NCBI GenBank assembly: GCA_028829895.1
Contig: CM054183.1
Location: 19,232,975-19,296,974 of the forward strand
Source of the DNA: Sinotaia quadrata
Lineage: Eukaryota > Mollusca > Gastropoda > Architaenioglossa > Viviparidae
Length of the DNA stretch: 64,000 nucleotides
Direction of reading: 5' to 3'
Every line of letters begins with the position of its first letter. Within the stretch, counting starts at the first letter, position 1. Positions 49,352 through 61,760 of the stretch are shown here, piece after piece. The notes below the pieces were generated by a model. The model did no database searches and had not been told where the DNA came from. It saw nothing but the letters and a program-made list of their open reading frames with translations. A program made the position numbers and the translations under genes.

Positions 49352-51605
49352 CACATGCTATGAGCTCATACAGTAAAGTTCAAGGTAATTGATGTCGCAC
49401 GTGTTTAAAGCGCTACAATGTCAACAAACTTTTGATCTGCGTATATCTAGCTATAAGAAGCAAGGACGGCTACTCTCTGAGTTGCAAGAACTACTACTCT
49501 TTCCTATTACTGTATATTGATTCTAGTAATAGTAAGTCGGACTCACCAAACCCATTTCTATACATGTATTTTTATAGACTAAATGTAGTTTCGGGTTCAG
49601 AAACTGACACAGTGGGAGTTATAGGTACTTTAACGATATAACTGATATATAACTATAAGAGAATATTACATAAAAGTATGTCATTCCTGCGTATCTACAG
49701 CACAAGTCCGGCTAACAATGCTTACTACAGGATGTGAACTTGATTGCTTAACATCAGTGTTTCTGAAAAAAAAAAAATATTATTCCAGAACAGCGGGTCA
49801 GAGGACAACTTGCTCTTTACCAGCAAGTGAAATTTGTCGCTTTCGTTTGTTTGACTAAAAGTCGGATTTTGTATTTTTCTACCGATAAGTGTTAATATAC
49901 TGATAATGTTAGGTTATAATATTTTTTAAAGTATTTTGGGGATGAAATGTTTGTGTCATAAGCCTCACAACTTGACAGTGATGGAGTTGACAGTCGTCGT
50001 CTGAACCTCTCTTGACCTTATCATGTCAACACTTTAATGTGTGTCAAAATATATGTATTATCGTGGGCGGAAGCCTGATAAGCCCATTCCACGAAAATTT
50101 TTTCGCTTGATTTGGAGGCATCACGTCCGCTTCCAACTTTTGATTTCGCAGACGGGCGCTATCGCCAAAGGAGATGTTTATGGATCTGGAAGGAACAGAT
50201 TATAGCGCCATGACTTGGAAGAGTAAAGTTCAAGTGGTTTGGTTTGGATTTTCTAGGTGCAAAAATGACCGCGGTCTCTGCGTCGGAATGCTAAAAATAG
50301 AAATTGGTGCGGCTGATGATGGGTTAATAAAAATCGACGTTAATATCCGTAATGTGTAGTTACCATACCGCGATGCGTCTGTTTAAAAATTGTGGGTTTT
50401 CCATAACTGACTAAATGCATTATCTATTTTTCAAAGTCAGCTCGCCTCGACCTTGACAGTAGTCACGCGAATGTAATTAGCAGCGTGATGGATGGTTTCA
50501 GTTGCGGCGCTACAGCACAACAATTAATTACATAGACTTGTGACGTGGTTTAGTGTTTAGTGCATCGCTCTGATTTAATTCTTAATTTCTGCAAGTCATT
50601 AGTCTTTCAACCGGACGTAATATTGAATGATGCCACGCCTTCACAACCAGTTGCAGTATATATATGTCGTCAAGAACAAGCAGATGACCAATGATGGTAC
50701 GTGTAATGCAGGCACTTGCCTAGTTCAAGGAGCGAATGTGAACTATAGATGGCGGTACAGTGTGATGCACTTCTTGATATGTGCTGCAAACGAACGGCTA
50801 ACCTTCTACACGAGACTGGATTCAGACAGACGGAGGGAACTATAGCGCAGGACATAATTTTGAATCATTTTCTAGCCAAGACGTGTAAATAAAATAAGTA
50901 TCATATTTAATGCTATAATGAAAAGTGTAAACAGTTTACATTCGTGGCAGAGCTGGTTGATTTTAAAATGTGATCAATCCTACAACCTTGTCGACAGTCA
51001 AAATTAATAATGCATGATTGAAGGCATCATTGAGAAATAAATAAACAAGTTATAGGCTCAAGAGCTAATGAAATGTTTTTACAATTTCAAACCATAAAGA
51101 TTGTTTGTGTGGGCGTGTGTACACATAGGGTTCACTGTAGGCGCGCTAGCACGTGTTTGTATATGTTTGTTTGGAATTAAACTGCTAGAGACAACGAATT
51201 AAACCATTTGGATCCAGATTCCATCCTCAGAACTATTGGCCTTCATAAAAGTTATGATTCTTGGTAGTTTAGGTTAAGGTAGTCTAATTACAGTAGAATC
51301 GTTGTTTGATGTCCATTTCTAACTGTAGTTGATTTCGCAGACGGGCGCAAACACCAATGGAGATATTTAAATTCTGCAAGGAGGGACATATAGTTCCATG
51401 GGATGTGAGGGTGAATGTCTGAGTGAGGTGTTTTGAGGAGTCTTTTGGTGCAATTTGTCCTGGCAATAGTAAACTTGATGATAGTTTGCCGGAATCTTGC
51501 AAACAATGTGTTTGGTTTGATTTGACCCAATGTGTTTGGTTTGACCCAATTTACCGTCCTCTCGGACGGATCAAACGCAAATACTACCCACACCATTACC
51601 AGTAA
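49352..51605. other. Gene A upstream region, promoter not resolved
   Basis: Contains an E-box CACGTG at 49398-49403 and two related repeats sharing 'tgatttcgcagacgggcgc' (near 50145 and 51329). No other exon recognised. Confidence 0.5.
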
Positions 51606-51607
51606 CT

Positions 51608-51778
51608 AGGGAGTTAGTAAGAGTGAAATATTAGTGTTCTATTACTTGTATTGGTACTAGAGTGAAATATTTGTGTTCTATTACTTGTATTGGTACTAGA
51701 GTGAAATATTAGTGTTCTATTACTTGTATTGGTACTAGAGTGAAATATTAGTGTTCTATTGCTTGTACTAGAGTGAAA
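51608..51778. repeat. 39-bp minisatellite, about 4 copies
   Basis: The unit contains 'tgaaatattagtgttctatt' and 'acttgtattggtactagag'. Confidence 0.95.
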
Positions 51779-51884
51779 GACGATGTTTTATTTTAATGGC
51801 CGTACTAATATAGGTATTTAGTAACACACTTTCATTCTTGGGTAAGACAAATGCACTTCCTGCCCAAACTGAAAGTGTTTATTA

Positions 51885-52305
51885 GCAAGGACGTAATATA
51901 CTCTTTCATTTTACTCCTAACAATGACCGCAATATACTCTTTCAATCTATTGTTAGCAGTTATGTAATATACTCTTTCATTCTACTAGTAGCAATGACCG
52001 TAATATGATCTTTTATTTTTATATCAGCAATGATGTAATATACTCTTTCATTCTACTATTAGCAATGACGTAATATACTCTTTCATTCTACTAGTAGCAA
52101 TGATGTAATATACACTTTCATTCTACTAGTAGCAATGATGTAATATACTCTTTCATTCTACTAGTAGCAAAGACGTAATATACTCTTTCATTTTATTACT
52201 AACAATGACGTAATATACTCTTTCATTTTACTAATAGCAATGACGTAATATACTCTTTCATTATAATATCAGCAATGATGTAATATACTTCTTCATTTTA
52301 CTATT
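51885..52305. repeat. 35-bp minisatellite, about 12 copies
   Basis: The unit contains 'agcaatgacgtaatatactc' and 'tttcattctacta'. Confidence 0.95.
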
Positions 52306-52339
52306 AGAACTTAAAGTAGTATTTGACATTGTTAATACA

Positions 52340-52465
52340 GCTCACTCACTCACACACACACACACACACACAAGCACAAACACACAAATATACACACACA
52401 TACAAACATGCATACACGCACGCACAAACACTCGCACACATGCAAACGCGCGCACAGAGACACAT
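52340..52465. repeat. CA-rich microsatellite
   Basis: Imperfect (CA)n with CG and CATG interruptions. Confidence 0.9.
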
Positions 52466-52604
52466 GCACGCATAAATTCACAACTAAGAACGACATTTTC
52501 AAAACATAGGCCTAAATCCGTTTGTTTTTTTTAGCGATGGAATTTATTCATGACTCATTGCAAAAAGTTTAAACTTTGGCCTTCAACATTCTTTACAACA
52601 CAGG

Positions 52605-52912
52605 TAAACACATACACAGACATGGGTTTCTCGTAATGTTATATTTAGAGCTAGAGACAGACACAGACATGGGTATCTTGTAAAGTTTACATTTAGAGCT
52701 AGAGAGACAGACATAGACATGGGTATCTTGTAAAGTTTACATTTAGAGCTAGAGAGACAGACATAGACATGGGTATCTTGTAAAGTTTACATTTAAAGCT
52801 AGAGAGACAGACATAGACATGGGTATCTTGTAAAGTTTACATTTAAAGCTAGAGAGACAGACAGAGACATGGGTATCTTGTAAAGTTTACATTTAGAGCT
52901 AGAGAGACAGGT
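52605..52912. repeat. 50-bp minisatellite, about 6 copies
   Basis: The unit contains 'acatagacatgggtatcttg' and 'taaagtttacatttagagct'. Confidence 0.95.
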
Positions 52913-53599
52913 AAATAGAATGAGAAATATGTACGTAAATAGGTCATATATATATATTGAGAGAGAAAACACACACACTGACACACAAATAATATACATT
53001 GTATATCATAACAAAAGCGTTACTGTTTATGCACAAGGGGTAAGTAACTACTTTAAAATGAGACTGAGATATAAGGAGCGTGGAAACACATTTGTTTTAA
53101 AAATTCTGTACAATACGTAAATACCTATATGGAAATGCACCGGGCTGATAAACACACATTTCATCCGTAAGTTTTCAAATAACACAGTATGGTGAGTAGT
53201 TTCATTTTTTATTCAAACTACGGAAGTATATACAAACTCTAAGCATTGTTACAAGCATGTTCACCAAACAGTTGGTATTAAAAAAAACACACACACTCTC
53301 ATACAATCATTTTTACTTGTTTATTCATTTGGGACCAAAATGTTTATTTGTAGTGCTATATCTGTGACAAAGCAGCCCAGCACCTAGGTGGCGCTAGCTA
53401 CTTCCGCCTCCCTTTCCGCATTACATCTCGAATTTTCTGGTACAAGATACATTGTGTTCGTATAAAAATAAATATCAGTTTCGCACGGTTTTAGTGTTGA
53501 ATCAGTTCTGAGATTGTATCAACTGAATAATGTTCTGATTAATTATCGTTAAAATGAAATAATTAAGTATAGCGAAGTTTTTGAAGTTTTTTTTTCTGA

Positions 53600-53895
53600 T
53601 ATGTAGTGATATGAGTCTGCTGTGAACCTACTATCAAAAGTGAATTTGTCCAATAACACCATCAGCCGCAGAATACAGCACACAACGGAGGACCTCAATG
53701 GTCAATTAATTGAACAACTGAAAGGGAAGGAATTTGGCCTGCAGCTGGACGAGGCCACAAATAATAATGCTGATGCTCACTTGAGTTGTTATGCATGGTT
53801 TAGACGGCAATAACATTGTAGAAGAGCTTCTCTTGCGTAAAAGTATCACTGCTAGTGATAAGGCTCGAGACTAGTTCGAGATCCTTGATACTTTT
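53600..53895 (+). pseudogene. ZBED/hAT transposase fragment
   Basis: The translation contains ESAVNLLSKVNLSNNTISRR, then GQLIEQLKGKEFGLQLDEAT, then in a shifted frame DGNNIVEELLLRKSITASDK and ARD, stop, FEILDTFI. 'LSNNTxSRRI ... FGLQLDEATD' is typical of ZBED5/SCAND3-like hAT transposases. I could not find the element ends. The 3' end of this fragment has been amplified into the adjoining 53-bp array. Confidence 0.75.
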
Positions 53896-54193
53896 ATATC
53901 ACTGCTAGTGATAAGGCTCGAGACTAGTTCGAGATCCTTGATACTTTTATATCACTGCTAGTGATAAGGCTCGAGACTAGTTCGAGATCCTTGATACTTT
54001 TATATCACTGCTAGTGATAAGGCTCGAGACTAGTTCGAGATCCTTGATACTTTTATATCACTGCTAGTGATAAGGCTCGAGACTAGTTCGAGATCCTTGA
54101 TACTTTTATATCACTGCTAGTGATAAGGCTCGAGACTAGTTCGAGATCCTTGATACTTTTATATCACTTCTAGTGATAAGGCTCGAGACTAGT
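53845..54193. repeat. 53-bp minisatellite, 6.6 copies, derived from transposase coding sequence
   Basis: Copies start at 53845, 53898, 53951, 54004, 54057, 54110 and 54163. The unit contains 'atcactgctagtgataaggc' and 'tcgagactagttcgagatcc'. The first copy is in frame with the transposase fragment immediately upstream (SITASDKARD). Confidence 0.95.
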
Positions 54194-54318
54194 AAAATTG
54201 TGTGACAGAAGAATGATTATTTATGGTGTGTGCTTTTAAATAAATAATATTCTGAAAGTGCCAGGAAGATTCGCAATGTGGAAATTAGAGAAGATTCGTC
54301 TAATTAGGGCCAGCATGT

Positions 54319-54441
54319 ACATGTGACCCAAAGCCTAAATTAAAATGTTTATTAATTGTTAGATATAAATATGGATAATACATGTGACCCAAAGCCTAAA
54401 TTAAAATGTTTATTAATTGTTAGATATAAATATGGATAATA
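54319..54441. repeat. 61-bp direct repeat, 2 copies
   Basis: 'acatgtgacccaaagcctaa' through 'atatggataat', starting at 54319 and 54380. Confidence 0.93.
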
Positions 54442-54484
54442 ATTAATAGATAGAGGGCGTCGTCACTGAATGCTCTATCTCAAG

Positions 54485-55142
54485 GAAAGACAAAGGAATG
54501 AATGCTACATTACGATGTAAAGAATGTTTGCTCCACCCCAACATAAGACATATAAATGAATACTATATTACGATGTAAAGAATGTTTGCTCCACCCCAAC
54601 ATAAGACATATAAATGACTGCTACATTACGATGTAAAGAATGTTTGCTCCACCCCAACATAAGACATATAAATGAATACTATATTACGATGTAAAGAATG
54701 TTTGCTCCACCCCAACATAAGACATATAAATGAATGTTATATTATGTAAAGAATGTTTGCTCCACCCCAACATAAGACATATAAATGAATGTTATATTAT
54801 GTAAAGAATGTTTGCTCCACCCCAACATAAGACATATAAATGAATGTTATATTATGTAAAGAATGTTTGCTCCACCCCAACATAAGACATATAAATGAAT
54901 GTTATATTATGTAAAGAATGTTTGCTCCACCCCAACATAAGACATATAAATGAATGCTATATTATGTAAAGAATGTTTGCTCCACCCCAACATAAGACAT
55001 ATAAATGAATGCTATATTATGTAAAGAATGTTTGCTCCACCCCAACATAAGACATATAAATGAATACTATATTACGATGTAAAGAATGTTTGCTCCACCC
55101 CAACATAAGACATATAAATGAATGCTATATTACGATATACAG
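54485..55142. repeat. 55/58-bp minisatellite, about 11 copies, ending at gene B's stop codon
   Basis: The unit contains 'gtaaagaatgtttgctccac' and 'cccaacataagacatataaa'. A 3-bp deletion separates the 58- and 55-bp variants. The rightmost unit includes gene B's TAA (55130-55132). Confidence 0.95.
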
Positions 55143-55201
55143 TATTCCGATGCAGTAATGATGGGCGATCTTTCGGACACAAGCATCCGACGTTTGGTTT
55201 T
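55130..55201 (-). CDS. SCARB2-like: Gene B last coding exon: tail with dileucine-type signal
   Basis: Acceptor TATCTGTTGCAG, phase 0, opening with KTKRRMLV and ending SERSPIITASEYCIS, then TAA (55130-55132). ERSPII has the [DE]xxx-hydrophobic-Ile layout of the LIMP-2 lysosomal signal, although Ile replaces the first Leu. It is inferred from phase, motif and position. The final codon and stop overlap the edge of a 55/58-bp tandem array. Confidence 0.8.
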   Translation of the reverse strand, partial: KTKRRMLVSERSPIITASEYCIS

Positions 55202-56107
55202 CTGCAACAGATAAAACGTGTATAACGCTTTTTAATATAATGCTAAAATACTTTTGCTGCAATGACATGGTATTTAATAATTACAACCCTACTGCTTGAC
55301 TATTATGTTCCCTACAACTACATTATTAATTTATAAAAAATTAATAATACACTAGGAAATAAATACCAAGCAAAAACTCTACTATAACCTTGACCTAACA
55401 TGTCAGATTAATTTCTTACCGCTTTGCTTGATCGTTGGAACACCTATTCTTTCACGTCTGTCAATCTATCCCTTATTTATATCTCTCTCTCTCTCTTCCT
55501 CTTTTCCTACCGATTTATCTATCTATCTTTTGTTGTTGTTGTTGTTCCCTTGTTAATTGTCTGTGAATGCACACACACACACGCATTCGCCCAAATGCAT
55601 TGAGATCAGTTTTAATATAACGTATTAACATATTTTTATTTACTGGAAATCCTGGCGAAGGTTATTTTTACCGCAATCTAGACTTATAGGTATTTATGTA
55701 CAGTAGATATTTATTAAATATAATTGGAATTTATATATTGCATTGAAGGTTTATGAATGAAAGAAAGCGGGAAAGAGACAGTCACTATTTTTGTTTTTAA
55801 AAATTTGTTTACCTGATACTCTTTGACATGTCTAACGACAAGCAGCAGAAGTACAGCCAAAATCAATGCGCCAAGAGCAATGAGTCCAAACTGAACCCCC
55901 TTGGTAATCATCAAGGGGACTTGAACCTCTTTCCTGAAGTCACTAGCTGTCTTGTCGTCCAACATTGCGCTCTGCAACATCAAACGTCTACATCACTGTG
56001 ATAAAGAAGAAATTGTCTTCAACAGGCAAATTATAAACGGACTTAATTAAAGTGTGTGTGAGTGTGTGTGTGTGTATGTGAGTGTGTGTGTGTGTATGTG
56101 AGCGTGT

Positions 56108-56139
<32 letters not shown>

Positions 56140-59100
56140 GTGTGTGTGTTACATAACTAACACACATCTATGCGCTTGAGTGTGGTTTACATTTGTCCAT
56201 TCGGTCGAACGCACTTGGTGACGTCATAATGCTTCAAAAGAAACGTTATCTGTACGAACAGAACCAATTGGTTGCTGCATACTCTGCATTTGTAGTGGAG
56301 TTAAAGTTAATTAATGGATTGTACAAACTGACACATTGCAGAATCTTTATCTCACAAAGTCTGCGGAGTAAGTGCAAACCCGACATCAGAACCGGTGTTA
56401 GTTATTCATTTAACCCTTTTCTAGTGCAGCATAGCGACAACTTCAACTGTATGAAGAACGTAAAATGGTGAACGGGTTAAGTTCGATATCAGTGACGGTA
56501 AAACAGTGCACATTATGAACTTCCGGGTAAAGCAGAAATTGTACTTTGTTAGGGGAAAAAACATGACATGTATTTCTTTCTTTGTAGCTAACTTTATTTT
56601 CATAACTATTCCAGCATACAGTGTCATTTCTAAAAGAATTCCACTGTTTTAAAACAAAAAGCAACCAAACATTAAATTTGATATGACTGAAGCAAAAATA
56701 AATTCCTTTTTCATGTTATCGTTTCCTTTCTTCCGCTGTCTTTCTTGGTCTGGTAACAATGGACACTAAACTAAAATGGCTATTTATGATTTTAAAATGT
56801 ATATTATTTAGTTCTAAACTACGATGGATTACTGACATTAAGTACAGCATTCAATTACATTTAATTATTAATGGCTAATTCAGAATAAATAAATTATTTA
56901 ATGATAATTTATAATCCGTCTATTTATTTACAATATGTTTGCGGTATCAGTCATCAGAAAGAAATAAGACGTTCTCCCCCTCCACTCCCAACAGCAATAT
57001 CAATGATATCGATCTCTCTCTACCATCCCACCACCCCAGTAATATCAATAATATAAGTAATGTCACTGATTTTTAAACAGTGATATCACCGACATATATT
57101 ACTGACTTATATAGAGATTACTGAATTATACAATAATGTCACTGGCATGTATGTATCACTGACTTAGAGTAATGTAACCTAATGTTACTGGTTTATTAAC
57201 CACTGGCTTAAACAGTAATGATAATGACTTAGATACTATTGCCACTGACATAAAAATAACTTGTGCATTAATATTACCTGTTTACAGACATGTATCCCGG
57301 ATTTATTCAGTAATGTCACTAATGTATACTATTAATTGTCACTGAATTAACACAGTAATGTCACTGACATAACACAGCGATGTCATTGTCTTGCACAGGA
57401 ATATCACTGACTTAACATAGCAATCTCACTGTCTTGCACCGTAATATCGACTTGCACATTAATATTACTGACTTAACACAACAATGTCACTGACTTAATA
57501 CAGTAATATCACTGACTTGACACATTATTGTCACTGACTTGCACAGCCACGAAAAAATTCTTCTATAAAAAGAAATATCATTGCTTTATCTGGTCACGAA
57601 CGGCAAGAATCCGAGACAATCCTTAACATTTATGGCCAACATTGTGTTCTGTTTTTATGTGTCTGTTGCTAAGACATGAGTAATGTGCAGACATTGTTGA
57701 CGGTTTGTCTCGTTAAACATATCGTTTTTTATATTTAAAAAAAAAGGAGGGGAGAGAGTAATATTTACAATAATTTTAAAGATATGTTTTTAAAAAGCAA
57801 AGTAAATATTCTCAAGTCATAACTGAAAGAATAAGAATGTTCAAACTAGTTTAACTTTAAGCATTTGTATATAAATGATTAATACTCTACCACCAAATTG
57901 GCTCATTACTGGATTAACTGATTTACATTAGAAATTAGCTTCTTACATAACGTGTCCCGCTTGCGACGTGTAACATAAAATAAATTATAAAATGGATTTA
58001 AATTCGATAGTAAAAATGAACTCGCCTCATTCACCAGGAGTACGGGAAGCATAAAATCAATGATAAAATGGATTTAAACTCAACAAAAAAATAAGCTCGC
58101 CTCATTCTTGTACAGTACGGGAAACAAAATATCAATTTTAAAATGGATTTTAACTCAACAATAAAAATGAACTCACCTCATTCACCCAGAGTACGGGAAA
58201 GATGACGTAATCGCGGATGTTCCTCGTGTCTCTAGCAATTGTTTCAAAGAAAAGGAAAAAAGTTTTGGAGATTTTTTAGTTCCATACGAATGAACGAATT
58301 TATAAAGAAAAATTAATTACTTTCTTAAGTTAACGAACGAAATATACGTTCCTTAAAGAAAAATTGAAAGGCTGCAGTACAACGAGGGATGGGCAAATCA
58401 CCATGGAGAGTGAATATCTCTACCAATGTCATCAACAGGGGTGCGTTACGTGTATCACCATGGAGAGTGAATATCTCTACCAATGTCATCAACAGGGGTG
58501 CGTTACGTGTATCACCATGGAGAGTGAATATCTCTACCAATGTCATCAACATGGGTGCGTTACGTGTATCACCATCGACATTGGTTATCTGCCAGCGTCA
58601 TGATTATGGGCATGCCACATGTATCATAATAGAGAGTGAATAGCTATCAATGTCATCAACATGGGTACGTCACGTGTATCACCATGGACAGTGGTTATCT
58701 GCCAACGTCATCATCATGGACACTACCGCTTGTTATTACAAGTGTTATGTGGAATATGAAACACAAACACATACATACACACAGATATACCATAGACAAA
58801 TAAACACACACAAACACATCATTTATGAAAGCCACAAATAGTCCTAATATGATGAATGTAAACTCTTGGTAGAAAATTGTTCTGAGGAAATCTTCTTTCC
58901 TTCCTCCCTCCCTTCCTTCCATCTCTTTCCTTCCTTCCTTTCTTCCACATAGAGACATACATATATATTTAAACAAACACAAATACACACACAGAAGAGA
59001 GATGGAGGTATAAAGGAACAATGAATTGACATATCACAAAGACAAAGAGAGAGATTTAGATATGATTAAAAATAATTACTGTATGTGTGACATATTTTGA

Positions 59101-61703
59101 AGATAAACATTAACTTGCAATCGCTTGGCAAGACTCATCACCATGCCCGTTATCTGCAATTAGAGACACATTAGACAATGTATGTTTGTTTTTTAAATGA
59201 TTATATTATTCGTACAAATATCCTGTTGCGTGAATTTGAACCAGTACTGTTTCATTTTTCTGGCCGTTTTGCTTGGGTATCCGTTACGTCCCATTTTGTG
59301 ATTTCTAAGTGTGTGTTTGTAGGTAGTGTGTGACCATGTTCTGATCTATTGCCCATTATTTTAATGCTTGTTTATTGCATCTTTCTATTAAGTATAAATG
59401 TCATGTTTTGTATAGTTCTATTATTTGAGTGTTTGCTAGTGCATATATGCTTAACCTTAGTGCTTCATTTTGTACTATGTGCATTTTTTTTAATTTTGGA
59501 GTTATTTATAGCAATATACGTTGTGCTTCCATAGTCTATTATAGAGTATATTAGAGTTTTGATTGCCATTTATAGTGTGTCCATTCTCCATGTTTTCCCC
59601 TTTGTCGTCCTAGGTATATTAGAGTTTTGATTGCCATTTATAGTGTGTCCATTCTCCATGTTTTCCCCTTTGTCATCCTAGGTATATTAGAGTTTTGATT
59701 GCCATTTATAGTGTGGGTCCATTTTCCATGTTTTCCCCTTTGTCGTCCTAAGTATATAACTTGTTTTGTTGATTTTTGTAAGGATGTCTTTGAAATTTAT
59801 GTTTTCATCAATAACAATACCTAAGAATCTGTGAGTCTTTTCAAACTTATTATTTGCTTGCTTGAGCTTGAGCTTTGGGTAGATATTTTTCTTCTTGTTG
59901 AGCAGTCTAAGGCAGTTGTTTTGTCTGGTTTAAAATAAAATCAAATTATATCTGATTTAGTGTTTTTTTGCATGTGTGTCCCTATGTGACTGCTGTTTCT
60001 GTGCGCATAGTATAGCGATGAGTCATCTGCAAATTGTGTAATTTGTGTATTTGTATTTCTTATTATTATGTGTAAATCTTATGATGCTATGTTGAATAGT
60101 GTAGGACCCAGGGCATTGGCTAGTGGTGTGCCATTTATTGTTGTTTTGTTGATGAGATTGTGTTTATTTAGTCTGTTTTTGAATGATTTTCCTGAAAGAA
60201 ACTTTTAATGTAATTATATGTTTCCTGTTATTCCAAGATGTAATGCTTTGATGAGTATTGTTTCATGCCATCTGGTATCAAATGCTTTTGATATGTCAAG
60301 TAAGATTACTATTTGATATTTATTAACAATTCACCTTTTATGAATTTATTTTCAAGATGGTTTATAAAAATATTTACTGACCAAATGTGTATGGCAACTG
60401 TATAAACACTAGTTAATGGTGCACAATTAGTATAGTATATCTTAAGACAACATAGCCTACTTTAGGATAATTATCAGTATAACAGTAAGAAAGGATAATG
60501 TACATTAGGACACAATGCCTTATCCAAGGTTGTAAAGGTTATTATCAAGTGTTAAGTCTTTGCCAGAGGGATAACTAACAATTATGTGATGTTAGATAAC
60601 CAAATGATTAATCTATTCCTCTTAATGTTACTTGGAGTTAGAGTGTCAATAACAGGAGGCTTACTTTGCGATAAAGCGTCTATGACTGACTGAACTGTTC
60701 CTCTTATATGTGATGGGCGCGCCAAATGGATTGGGTACATACCCAATACATACTTTGTGCATTAATGTTCTTGTTGCTAGATATGAGGTTATCTTACCGG
60801 CTCAATATCTAGAACACACTGGTGTTCCTCTCGGTCAGGTCTCATGCCAAGGACACGGTTTTGCACTTCTGGGTCACCGTCCAAAAAATGAGGATAAGAA
60901 TATACTATTGGCGCTTCTGAAAGAAAAAAGTAGTAAATATTCTATGCTTAAAGTATTACGTATATACATATACATCTTAACATAGTATTATTATGTTATT
61001 ATTGAATGTATTTGTCTGGGCATACTGGACGCCCTTAATAAAGTACATCTTCTTCATTTTTATATAATTAAATTCAAATACAGCAAACTCATGTTAGAAA
61101 CATTGCCACTAATTTCAATGTTTTCTTGCACGCATGATTTTTCGACATCGCAAACAGACATAATTATTGAGAAGTTACATTAATCTATAAATTTGCTATT
61201 TAAAAATGCTTCTTCTACACAGCTTTTCATTGTGTTCTTGTGTTCTTTTTTTTTATATAAAAAAAAATCTATTATTATTATTTACCTTCCCGACAAACGC
61301 TTGCGTTCAGTAGACCTGCAGGGAGACAACTGTCTGTCGGTGTGCAAAATCCTTTATTGTATGGATTGACCGAGACGTTTGCCAGTGTATACGATGGAAG
61401 CGTGAACCTTGAGAGTTGTATTCCCTTTAGTTCATACGAATTGGAGTAAACAATTTCCACTGATCTTGAGAAAGATATAAAATCTAACATCATGAACGAT
61501 TACGGCAAGAGGAGACATAAATCATCGAAGATAACAAAGTCATTTGATTGGCATTAGAACCAAAATTAAAATTCCACTTAATTTTTGTTAAAGGAAAAAA
61601 TTATTAGTTCAAACACTTCAAGCATCGTGTGCACTTATGGTAAGGTATTTGATATAACGCAATAATATATTTTGTTTTAGTCAAAAGCGCGCGCGCACAC
61701 GCA

Positions 61704-61760
<57 letters not shown>

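Noticed and set aside
50174..50359. 61-codon open frame beginning MFMDLEGTDYSAM
   Set aside because: No splice context or family signature, and part of it belongs to the duplicated 'cgcagacgggcgc' repeat.
53845..55142. Regular arrays resembling CRISPR
   Set aside because: Units are head-to-tail with no unique spacers, and the genome is eukaryotic.
58364..58643. Overlapping frames with repeated ESEYLYQCHQQGCVTC and antisense
   Set aside because: 57-bp (19-codon) minisatellite inside a gene B intron.
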